A stretch of DNA of 64,000 nucleotides from Pegea sp. RAD2-039. Lineage: Eukaryota > Chordata > Thaliacea > Salpida > Salpidae. The position numbers were made by a program, and so were the translations under genes. Positions 39,801 to 50,500 of the stretch are shown here, piece after piece; the first letter of the stretch is position 1, and the number at the start of each line of letters is the position of its first letter. The notes below the pieces were generated by a model. That model saw only the letters and a program-made list of their open reading frames with translations. It searched no databases and was not told where the DNA came from. The stretch spans positions 992,001 through 1,056,000 of the forward strand of contig JAQGEQ010000363.1 in NCBI GenBank assembly GCA_034620365.1, written 5' to 3'.

Positions 39801-42263
39801 GAAACTGGTTCTTGTAACAGCAGCAGGGCCGTGTTGAACTTCCAACTGTCCTTCACTCGTAGTGGGACAGCCAAGTCGTTGTCCACACAAGTAAGTGGAC
39901 ACATGTGACCAGCCAACGATCATAGAACCTTGTGCATAGGTCATCTACTTGGACCACATACGAGTTGCTAGTCGAAACGACGGTGAAGCCAACTTCAATT
40001 TATTTTATGAAATCTTTTATGGAGCTGATAGTGATCTGAAGTGAGTCCTCATCAGTTGATCTTCATCCTGATCTTTATTTGTATTCAGAAAAGAGCTTGC
40101 TCTTACCGATGAAGAGACTAATCCAATCATGTTTGGACCCTTCCAGCCATCTACATCTTTCAAGAACAGATGCAAGACCAGTCTGTCCACTTTTAAACAG
40201 TCCTTGCATGTCCTTGGTTTTACTGATCGCCAATTGAAAGCTGTCCTACAAGTGGTCACTATCTGTATCCACCTGGGCATGGCTAATTTCAAACACAGTC
40301 AGTATATCACGTGACGTCATCGTTTCTTCCATGACGTCATCAATTTCTTGGTAGTCAACAACAGCAGCAAAATTCAGTTTGAGTCCATCGACCACGCTCA
40401 AAAAGCGGCCAACTTGCTTGGACTAACCACGGACCAACTTTGTGCTATTATCTTTCATTCTGGGACAGCGGGCAGTTTGAGAAGAGGGGCTAGTTTCAAT
40501 CAGGTGGTTGTGACGTCATAATTGTTGAGTCATCGGTAGGTGACATCTGTAAATTACAGCATGACGACCACGTTATAGACGGCGCGACGTTGCTAGGCAA
40601 CTTCATTGGTAACTTGTACAAGGAAGTGGTTCACATGGTGACCACAATTGCCAATAGGTCAGTTCTCTTAGCCAAGATAACGATGACGTCATCAGCGATT
40701 TTTTAAACAGAAATCTCAACCACAAAGATCTTATCACTTGCTCCAACATCCGGCTCATTGACACTCCCGGCTACGTGACGTCACGCAATCGCGTCAGCCG
40801 CGCCTTCAATGACGTCATATTTAACTACATCCAAGATCGCTTCAACATCCTTCTTCATCGACACTCTGTCATCGACGCGCGACATCGTTACCTCCAAGAA
40901 GGTGTCGATGTTGACGTCACTGATGGTGATGACGTCATCGTGTCACGCGCTGCTGACGTCATCGATTGCGTGCAACATCGAGGCAAGGGACTTTTGAGGT
41001 TGTTGGATGAGGAGGAGACAGAAGAGGTGGAGGCTCTTGTGTCTCGGATCCTACGCAACAATACTGAAGGTACGCGCGACGTTTTTGACGTCATCACTCA
41101 CTAACAGCTTCTGCAGGTGGTGTGGTACAGCGATCACGTAACCGGAAGTGCTTCGTGTTACGTCATCATGCATCCACATTACCAGTCGAGTATGACGTCA
41201 CAGAATGGAAGCGCGCTACAATGTGGAGTTTGCAGCATCATGGAGCAGTTGATATGCTGAAGAACTGCAACAAGTAAGTTTTGACCACTAGATGGCAACA
41301 AGGAGTAAATAATCTTGATCAGATGTCTGATTTCGGAGTTATTTGGAAGAAAAGGAAGTATTGTTTCAACTAACATCAACTCACCACTAGAGGGCGGCAC
41401 GTTACACCGAGCTGAAAGTTTTCAAAAAACTTTTACTTCAAATCGAAGTTTTTGTGATCAATTGAAACTACTACTAGTAAGTTGAAGTCTCAAGTTTGTT
41501 GTCATGAAACAACCGACTGTTTCCAGGACAATATCTTCGAGAAAATGATGTCAAAAAGTGAATTAAGCTTCATGCTAAGTTTCGACGCAACTAATAGCGA
41601 CTTGATGACGTCATCATTTGATTTCGCGTCGATGCGACGTCAACTTCTCGGTTTCCGAGCTCTCGACGTGGCACGCGCCTATAAACAAGGTTCGAACATC
41701 ATCACGTGACGTCATCATCGTGTAACATCAACAATAGGTTTCCCTGACAACCTGGTTCTTCGCGAGTTTCTTCAACGCTTCACTGTGTTGTGTGAGACGC
41801 CACCAAGTGGTGAGAATGAGCAACAACTGATCGAAGATATTCTGATCACAATTGATATCAACCAATCTCTTTATCGAATTGGTATCAGCAGGGTAATCTT
41901 TGCTTTATCTTCGCGACCACTCGACGCGATTTATTGATGACGTAGGTGTTCTTTCGCGCTGGAACTATCGAACATCTCGATGAACTTCGTGATGATAAAG
42001 TGTCTGCCCGCATAGTGGCGCTACAGAGTCGGTGTCGCGGTTTTCTTGCTCGTCGTCGCTTCCACAAGCGAAAGGTACTTCATTTATCTCATTTATGACA
42101 TGACTGATGACGTCATCAGGTGCAAGATGTTGCAATTCGTTGCCTACAACGAAACATCCGTCTTTTTATGGGTGTCCGTCAGTGGTCGTGGTGGAAACTT
42201 GTTACAAGAATCTTACCTCTTATTCAAGTCACTCGCGCTGATGATGCTCTTAAAGAAAGTGAG
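36811..42263 (+). other. MYO18A: MYO18A exons 1-23: N-terminus, PDZ, motor, IQ
   Basis: Exons: 36811-36935, 37233-37272, 37471-37696, 37747-37868, 37924-38038, 38091-38292, 38346-38409, 38458-38584, 38634-38743, 38797-38973, 39031-39235, 39751-39890, 39940-40040, 40089-40297, 40355-40503, 40560-40657, 40711-41069, 41117-41273, 41323-41476, 41527-41689, 41738-41892, 41946-42074, 42120-42263. The PDZ domain is in exons 5-6 and the former P-loop in exon 11. The switch II DTPG is in exon 17, the actin-binding and relay region in 18-20, the converter in 21-22, and the IQ motif in 22. After exon 4 almost every intron is 45-60 bases. The exception is the 515-base intron after exon 11. Confidence 0.9.
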
Positions 42264-45200
42264 GTTGGTATGCTGATGACGTCATTACGTAATCATGCGC
42301 TGTTTGACGTCATCATCTTAATATAGTATCGGTGTTGGCTGGTAGCAGTGGAAATTGGTTACTAGGTTGATTTTTTGATAAGTTAATTCGGTTGCTAGGT
42401 TGGTTTTGGTTGCTAAGTTGATTTTGGTTGCTAGGTTGGTTTGGTTGCTAAGTTGACTTGGTTGCTAAGTTAATTTGGTTGCTAGGTTGATTTGGTTGCT
42501 AAGTTGGTTTGGTTGCTAAGTTAATTTGGTTGCTAGGTTGGTTTGGTTGGTTTGGTTGTTAAGTTAATTTGGTTGCTAGGTTGGTTTTGGTTGCTAAGTT
42601 AGTTTTGGTTGCTAAGTTAATCTCGTTGCTAGGTTGGTTTGGTTGCTAAGTTAATCTCGTTGTTAAGTTGGTTTTGATTACTAAGTTGGTTTGGTTGCTA
42701 GGTTGGTTTGGTTGCTAAGTTGGTTTGGTTGCTAAGTTGGTTTGGTTGCTAGGTTGGTTTGGTTGCTAAGTTAATTTGGTTGCTAGGTTGGTTTGGTTGC
42801 TAAGTTGGTTTGGTTGCTAAGTTGGTTTGGTTGCTAGGTTGGTTTGGTTGCTAAGTTAATTTGGTTGCTAGGTTGGTTTTGGTTGCTAAGTTAGTTTTGG
42901 TTGCTAAGTTAATCTCGTTGCTAGGTTGGTTTGGTTGCTAAGTTAATCTCGTTGGTAAGTTGGTTTGATTGCTAAGTTAATCTGGTTGCTAGGTTGGTTT
43001 GGTTGCTAGGTTGGTTTGGTTGCTAGGTTGGTTTGGTTGCTAAGTTGGTTTGGTTGCTAAGTTGGTTTTGGTTGCTAGGTTAGTTTTGGTTGAAGTTGGT
43101 TTGGTTGCTAAGTTGGTTTGGTTGCTAGGTTGGTTTGGTTGCTAAGTTGGTTTTGGTTGCTAGGTTAGTTTGATAATTTCTTTTATTTATCTAACAATTT
43201 TATTACAGGCTGAAGTTGAGATTTTAAAAGAAAAAATTTTGAAACTTCAAAAAGAAAAAGAAGAAATGGAAGTGACGAGTGAAAAATACGAACATAAGGT
43301 GAAGTTGGTTGACGTCATCATCTGATTAATAAGATCGTTGTGTAGGTGGAAGAACTTCTTCATCTTCTGGAAGAAGAACAGTCAAGTTCTAATCATTCAC
43401 TTCAACTACTTGATAGTGAAAGTAAAGAAAAGAAACAGCTGCAAGCGGAGCAATTAGGTGATCTAGTGATGAAGAAGTAGTGATTGGTGATTAATTGATG
43501 TTTGTAGAATTGTTAGAGAAGATAAATGAATTAGAAAGGAGATTAAAAGAAGCAAATAAGAAGAATTCTCGAATATCAACAAAACTTCCTTCCGAGTCTT
43601 CAGATGCAAGTGATGAAGAAGGTTTGTCACGTGATGATGTAGATTAGATCTGACTGATGACTTGTAGTTGATCAAAAATCGAAATATGAGAAAACGATCC
43701 GTCAGCTCCGACAGAAGATGGATGAAAAGCTTCAACAACAAGAAGAAGATTTGGAAAGTGTAAACGACAATAAGAAAGCGCTCGAACGAAAAGTTGGTTG
43801 TGACGTCATCATCTGTTGTTGTTGATGTTTGTTGTTTAGTTGCTTCAAATGCAAGAGGAACTTGATGAACATGTAAGATTAGAGTCTCAGAGCAAGAAGA
43901 AGATTTACAAGCTCCAGTCAGAACTCGGTGATCTGAAAATTCATTTGGAGGAAACAGCAGCAAAAAATCATGAATTGGAGAAGAAGCAAAAAAAGTTTGT
44001 TTTCATCTTCTAAGGATCATCTGTGTCTTTGCTGATCTTCATCTCTGACTTCTTCAAAGAGTGGATTCAGAAGCGCATCTATTGAGCTGTGAAATCGGAG
44101 ATCTTCGGAGCGCGAAAGAGCGACTTCAACGTGAGAAGGATCGATCTTTCTTCGATAACAACAACCTCAACAAGCAACTTGAAGTCCGTCCCCCTCGCCC
44201 CCCCTTCCCTTCATCTGATCACGTGTTTCTTGCAGGAGAAGATGAGTGAGCTCGAAGTGATGACGTCACAAGTGAAGTTTCTAGAAAGCGAACTTGATCA
44301 ATCAAATGTTCGAGATAGTGGAGACAAGCAAGCGGTTGATGTCCCTGTCTACCTCCGGATTCCAACTCATCAGTTGTTTTGAAGGTGAACAAATTGAAGA
44401 AGAAGATCCGAGATTTGGAAGCAAAAGTGGAAGATCAGGAAGAAGAGTTAGATGAGCAAGCTGCTACAATCCAGACACTCGAACAAACCAAAGAGCGATT
44501 AGAGATGTCTTCAGATCAAGCCCGGTCTCATCTTCAACGCGAAATCGCGGCTAAAGACGCGGAGCTCGACGAATTTCGTAATTCTTCACATAAAAAGGTT
44601 AGTTAGCCGCTTGGTGGCGCTCGATAGACGCGCGACTTCGAAGATGACGTGATAAAGTGAAGATTCGGTGTCGTCATGCCTCACTGACTTCACTTTTATT
44701 GTACCTGATATGAACCTTGTCGCCAAATTTCATAATTTTCTTCAAATCTTCAAAACTTCTTCAGATACTTGAAGCAGAAAGATTAATTTCTTTTTCTTAT
44801 CAATATCTTCATTGTTTCAAACATCCAACCAATCACAGAACAAACTGATGAAATTATCTGAAAAATCTCATATATTTCATCATCTTCACATCGAAACATT
44901 TTCTATCATCTCTGTAAATAAACAATTTCAATCAGTAACCAGTCTTCAAGTTGCTCCTCTGTTTACTTGATGATCTTTAAGATGAATTTAGTGATGAAAT
45001 TGAAATGATGAAGATGCCACAAAAGATTTTTTTATTTTAATCACAAACTGATGTTTATGAATCGTAAGATTTCTTTATTTGTAAAAATGATTGAAGATAT
45101 TGTGTCTGAAGATCACATCAAGTTTTTAAAAACAAATCTCTTCATTCTCTTCAATTAATCTTTTGCTTGTTGTCAGCTTGTCGTCAGCTTGTCGTCAGCT

Positions 45201-47539
45201 TGTCGTCAGCTTGTTGTCAGCTTGTTGTCAGCTTGTCGTCAGCTTGTCGTCAGCTTGTCGTCAACTTGTCGTCAGCTTGTTGTCAGCTTGTTGTCAACTT
45301 GTCGTCAGCTTGTCGTCAGCTTGTTGTCAGCTTGTTGTCAGCTTGTCGTCAGCTTGTTGTCAGCTTGTCGTCAGCTTGTTGTCAGCTTGTTGTCAGCTTG
45401 TCGTCAGTTTGTCGTCAGCTTGTCGTCAACTTGTGGTCAGCTTGTTGTCAGCTTGTTGTCAGCTTGTCGTCAGCTTGTTGTCAGCTTGTCGTCAGCTTGT
45501 TGTCAGCTTGTCGTCAGCTTGTCGTCAACTTGTCGTCAGCTTGTAGTCAGCTTGTCGTCAGTTTGTCGTCAGCTTGTCGTCAGCTTGTCGTCAACTTGTC
45601 GTCAACTTGTCGTCAGCTTGTTGTCAGCTTGTTGTCAGCTTGTTGTCAGCTTGTCGTCAGCTTGTTGTCAGCTTGTCGTCAGCTTGTCGTTTGTTTGTTT
45701 GTTGCGTGTCTGGTGATGATGTTATAAAGACTTTCTTGTTGCAGCTGAAACTTCTGGAAGAGCAGCTCCTAGAAGCAGATGAAGAAAGATCTGCTCAGAT
45801 GAAGAGGAGGAGACAGTTGGAACAGCAAGTGTTTGATCTGAAGGAAGCAGGAGTCAGTCAAAGAGAAGATGAATATCAGAAACAGATGCGTCGCGATGTC
45901 AAGCGCTACAAATCACTTCTAGCTGATGCACAGACTGCTCTTGATCATCTCAAGACAAATGCTTCCAACAAACAACATCTGCGTCAACTCAAAACCAAGG
46001 TACCTCCTTCAACTTGCTCCTTATGACGTCACAAAGGTTTTTCGCGAAGTTGGAAGAGTCGGAACATGTATGTGCGGCAGCTGTGAAGTCACGAAGAGCG
46101 ATGGAAGTTGAAATTGAAGATTTACAGACACAACTTGATGATATTTGTCGAAGCAAGCAAGAAGTAAGCGTCGTCGTTCCGCTTCACTGATCATGCGTGA
46201 CATTCGATTAAAATGGCGTTTGGCAAAGGTGGAGTCAAAGTTGAGTCAATTGCAACATGAAGTGAATTCACTTCACTCAAAATTGGAAGAGGATCAAGAA
46301 GACTCAAATGAGGTTCTTGTCAAGTTCAAGAATCTGCTCTTCCAACAATCGGAAGATAAGAAGAAGATGAATGAGATGGAAGATTTGATCGAAGAGTTAA
46401 GATCGGAAAAGTCTTCACTGGAAGATCGAGTCAGCTAATTTGTGAATCTGTCACGTGACTTGTAACAACCTCATCTTTTTGATAGATTAATCTGCTTCAG
46501 AATCAAATTGATTGTTCTGAAGAGATCCTCTCTCAAAGACCACACATCAACAGACTCGAAGCAAAAGTTAGTTGATTATTAACTCGACTTTTCAGCCAAT
46601 CAAATCGCTGGAAACTTGTTGACGTAAAAATTGAAATATTTCAGGTGAAAGAGTTGGAAGCGAAGAATGATTACCTGAAAAGTGTCCAGAGACGTCTCGA
46701 AGTGAGATCTTTGTTAGATGAACTTGTAAAAGGACATTGAGAAAATCAGCATGCCTGATACAGCTCACTGCAAATCAGTGAAGCGTGAAATTCAGCAAAA
46801 TGTTGCTTGTTGTTGTTCGTTCACGCTTCATTGCGCAAGTGTGCTAACAGGCAGGCATTGAAGTGATGAAGGGGGGGAGGGTCCTTGAAATATACCTGAG
46901 GAATCTCGTTGCTGATTCCGTTTCTATAAACACGCGAAGATTTTCTATTCATTTCAATTGTAGCGTGTTTGTCTAGACTCATTGTTTGCTGGTCGCTGAT
47001 TGGTTGATTTGTGGTAGGTCCAATTGTCTAGAAGCAAAGAAAATGTGGACAAGCTGATGGGTGAGAAGGATGCTCAAGCGGCTTCGTTGTCACGTGATCG
47101 CGATTCAGTGAAGCGAATCAACAAGCAATTGAGAGAGTTAAAAGATGAGCAAGTTGAATTGATAAAAAAAGAACGAGACGCCGTAGAAAAGCGACACCAA
47201 GTGGTAGGTTTTCATCTTCTTGATCTTTTCGATCTTATCTATGAGTTACAGGAGCTGGAGCTAGAAGAAGAGCGATCTCAAGTTGAAAGTCTTCAATCTG
47301 ATCTTAAGTTGGCTTTTCGAAGGATCGAGTCTTTGCAGGTTGATCTTTTCATCATCATCTTCATTTTCATCAAATGATCTTCCTCTCAGACTGCTTTTGA
47401 AGAGTTGGAGGATTCTGATTTTATGTACAGCGATTCAAGTGATGATTCAGATTGTGATGAAGAAGATTATGATGATGAAGACTTTTATCTGATCGATAGA
47501 TCGAGTCGTAAATCGCGTCTTTCTTCTCATTCGAGGTAA
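36811..47539 (+). CDS. MYO18A: Unconventional myosin XVIII (PDZ form)
   Basis: Class XVIII myosin: an actin-binding, non-motile myosin that co-assembles with myosin II and, in mammals, binds the Golgi. Thirty-nine exons, all in phase, 1,877 residues (human MYO18A about 2,050). Order: lysine/glutamate-rich N-terminus with KRGFF; PDZ domain at about residues 172-275 ([29 protein letters not shown]); SH3-like segment ([10 protein letters not shown]); motor domain from about residue 390; IQ motif ([15 protein letters not shown]) near residue 1090; long coiled coil from about 1157 ([32 protein letters not shown]) to about 1828; and an acidic tail ending SRLSSHSR. In the motor the ATP-binding loop is replaced by GSNHPSKQW and switch I is unrecognisable, while switch II DTPG is kept. 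AATAAA signals lie at about 47608 and 47648. Two exons (E17 and E20) include the TGACGTCA octamer in coding sequence. The invertebrate gene is usually the single ancestor of MYO18A and MYO18B; the PDZ domain favours the A name. Confidence 0.96.
42350..43175 (+). repeat. Minisatellite, 17-base unit, in MYO18A intron 23
   Basis: About 47 degenerate head-to-tail copies of TTTGGTTGCTAAGTTGG and variants (AAG or AGG, TTGG or TTAA). The plus strand is almost free of C apart from the one in GCTA, so the array is strongly strand-asymmetric. It fills nearly all of the 945-base intron between exons 23 and 24, which otherwise would be of ordinary short length. Confidence 0.95.
45172..45692 (+). repeat. 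Minisatellite, 11-base unit, in MYO18A intron 31
   Basis: About 47 head-to-tail copies of TTGTCGTCAGC, the fifth base alternating between C and T, with a few other substitutions. Because 11 is not a multiple of three and the unit has no stop, all three plus frames stay open and give long spurious [10 protein letters not shown]-type frames. It lies at the 3' end of an 1,147-base intron, ending about 50 bases before the acceptor of exon 32. Confidence 0.95.
46750..46860 (+). ncRNA. Long imperfect hairpin in MYO18A intron 36, miRNA-like
   Basis: A 110-base stem-loop. The outer stem pairs ATGCCTG (46751-46757) with CAGGCAT (46852-46858), with short paired segments inside. The main stem is 14 pairs (46776-46789 CAGTGAAGCGTGAA with 46820-46833 TTCACGCTTCATTG, one G-T pair), around a 30-base loop. 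In total about 30 base pairs with small internal loops, the size and shape of an animal pre-miRNA. I do not recognise a known miRNA seed. It might instead be a small inverted-repeat transposon. Confidence 0.35.
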
Positions 47540-50500
47540 ACACTGACATCTAGTGGTGACTTTTACTGAATGTTGCGATTTTCAATTCCAAAAGTTAATC
47601 TGGTTACAAATAAAAGAGGTCACGTGACTTCCGGCTTGTTTTGCAAATAAAAAGTTTAGATTTAGTTTGGATCAAAACAAAAATAAAAAAAGGTCACGTC
47701 TTCGACATCTGCTATTGATTACAAGAAGCAGATCTGTTTGATTTCTTTGTAATTTGTTTGAAAATAAAAGATGAATTGATGTTGAGGTAGGAAGTTGAGA
47801 TCTTTTGATAAACAATACTTGCGTTATACTCGAAGTTTTCTTGGTTTTAGTCATCCTGGTTTGGTGGTGGTAGACAGTTTGATGATTACAAGGTCAATTG
47901 TGTTGTATTTACACTTTTCATTTCAAAAACATCAATGTTTTTCAGATGGTACAATAAGATCTTTCTTACTTTTCATCAAATCTTTATCAGTGATTAGTCA
48001 TTTAAGTGTCTCCGACTGTTCTTCATTATTTTCACATTTTTAAAAAAATTTTATCAAAATATCTCAGATCAAGTTTGATTTAGACAAATAATATTTCCAA
48101 TTTAGTAATTTCTTCAAATGCTTTTTGTGTAATCCATCACACAGGATTTTCTCTTCTTCTGCTTTTGATGAATAGTTTTTTAATTATTTTTCAGAAAAGT
48201 GTTTTTTTTTTCATACCTTATAAGGTAGTTTTGTGTTTTTATGAAACGTTGATGATTTCATATGTTGTTTGATAAGCTGCCTCAACCCAAAAGTTTTGTT
48301 GTTAAATAAACTTTCAACATATTTTCACTAAAAGTTTCAACTAATATGCAAAACTTCATTTCAAAATCTAACTCTTCATCTATTCATTTGATGAAGCAAA
48401 TAGTTGATGATGGTGTTTGCAAATACAACCAGATACAATCTTTGCAACCATCAACACCATTCACCTTGACCATTTCTTACAAGTAATTTATGATAATTGA
48501 AACTCAACCACCAACTACAGATGTTAGCAATTCTGTTGGATTACTTGATATCATGTTTAAAACCTCCTTGTTAACTGCATGGATGTAGGAGAGGTGTTGA
48601 AGCTACGGGCGACTTCCTGTCTAGCTCAAACCGGCTGCTGCTTCAGCCAAACAACATTTTTGTATTTTTATCGAAATTTTTATCAAATAATTTTTTGATG
48701 AAGTAATCATTTTTATTTTGTGGTTTTTTCGGAAGTAATTTTTCTAATTGATATCTCACCTGGGGCACTTTTATTATCTTCTTTTTTTTTGATTGGTTTT
48801 GATAAAAAATTTTAAGTTTTCATTGAATTAAAATTGTTTGAATGTTTGCAATTATTTCAAAAAGTAGTTTCTACTCGAACATCTCTACGAGCAATTTAAA
48901 ACCATCATCAAATCATTCATCATCTTTAAAATCATCTAAAACTCATCTAGTAACAGATCATCACAATATAATTGATTATTTAGTAAATTCTTCAATAAAA
49001 TCATCTACATTTTCTAAATTAAAAATTCTTAATTGAATTTTATTAAATTCTTAAATTAACAAATATTTGGTTTTTTAGTGTTTCAACCATCTTTTAAACC
49101 AGTTTTAACCATTTAATTTTGGTGCTTTTCATTATAACTGAAACAAAGTTGGTTTTTTTGTTCTGCTTATCTAAGCAAAGCAAACCACATCTAACATTTT
49201 CAACAGTTTTTGATTTAATAATTAATCGTTAATTTTGAAAAGTATTTTAATAAAATTTACTTGTGAATCAATAAGAATAGAAATTTTTGCCGATTAGACT
49301 GCTTGAAATTAGATCTTTTAAAACATTACTAAGAAGAAAATCGATTGAAAAATTTAATTAAACGTTTTTTAACTAGTTGATTTAAATAGTTTCTTTGGCA
49401 GATTTGCAGAAAAATTGATATAAGAAGTTAGATAATAAAGCAATATTTAAAGATTATCTTCAAAATTGTTTTTCATCAAGAATAATGAGATTTTCGGCTA
49501 AGCTAATATCAGTGTAATAAGTAGAAGTTTTTGTTGCTATTCTTTCATCTACTGATTCATCGTTTTTCATTTTTTCTAGTCTCGCTCAAGATGGTGGGCG
49601 AAGTATCATTGATGACGTCATTGAATCAAGATGATGAGCTGGATGCAAATCTCAATAAAGATCATTTAATCACAGACTTTGCAATTTGTTTTTTGTTCTG
49701 TAAAAGTTTCAACAAAATTTATTATTATTTGAAAGTTAAATTTTCTTAAAAAAAAACGAATTTTTGTATTTATCTTACAAATATTTATTATTTCTAGAAA
49801 CTTTTTGTTACTAACAACATTATCAAAATATCTTTAATCTTATGTATATTGTTTTCATCTCAACTAACGGTTCTTTTTTGCTTAATTCCTTTTTAATTCT
49901 CGATCAAAATTGAAACTATTTTCTCCAAATATTTCTTCTGTTTGCTTTTTAACTTTGAAACTGATTTATTTGTAGCTTGGTGTTCGAAATAATGACAATT
50001 TCAAAAAGCAAGAAAAATGAATTGACCATAAAATTAGAAACAAAATAATTAAATCAGTAAAATTTGTTTTAATTTTAAAATTTTACTGAAATAAATATTT
50101 ATGTAAAAAAACTTATCAAGAAATCTAACTTAAAATAGAGAAGTTATCAAATCTTCGATCATCAGACCTTATTTGGGTATTTCTTTAAAAATAATCTAAG
50201 AAATAAATTATGAGAAAATAGAAAAATTTAAATATTTATTAATTGTTATGTTTTATTAAAATCAATATTTACGTAATTTTTAATCTGAAACCCTGTTTCG
50301 AAAACGATAAAGTAGATTAGATCTATAAACCTTATTTCACAATTTGTCGAAATGGGATTGATAATTTGTGCGGAGAAGACATCGACATATTTTCCGTCTG
50401 TGGAATTAAGCTAAATCCGTTCCAGTTAAAATTTCTTACTAGTTTTAATAAGACATTATCTGATGATTTAAGAAAACAGCTTTTGATTGAAAAGCATAAA

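Larger units (their letters stand above)
43209..47539 (+). other. MYO18A: MYO18A exons 24-39: coiled-coil tail
   Basis: Exons: 43209-43298, 43346-43457, 43508-43621, 43668-43792, 43840-43994, 44060-44183, 44236-44334, 44385-44597, 45745-45999, 46050-46163, 46229-46429, 46486-46566, 46645-46701, 47018-47203, 47252-47338, 47390-47539. All junctions are in phase. The donor of exon 30 (after CAAGCG) is the least certain, because the sequence stays open for a few more codons. Exon 31 is the best conserved part of the tail. Confidence 0.88.

Noticed and set aside
39702-39908. Frame starting [12 protein letters not shown] as part of MYO18A
   Set aside because: The first part is intron 11. Only the sequence from 39751 fits the motor domain and the reading phase.
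40775-41104. 109-codon plus frame as a separate protein
   Set aside because: It is exon 17 of MYO18A; it contains the motor sequence downstream of DTPG and is in phase with its neighbours.
42350-43175. CRISPR-like regular array
   Set aside because: There are no unique spacers. The units are head to tail with no spacing, so it is an ordinary minisatellite in an animal gene.
43463-43963. 166-codon minus-strand open frame
   Set aside because: Antisense shadow of the lysine/glutamate-rich coiled-coil exons of MYO18A.
45163-46026. Several long overlapping plus-strand frames of repeated [10 protein letters not shown]
   Set aside because: They are the three frames of the 11-base minisatellite in intron 31. 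The last one merely runs on into exon 32.
48410-48475. Possible hairpin with TTTGCAAA arms
   Set aside because: Only about eight pairs align cleanly and the rest of the arms mismatch.
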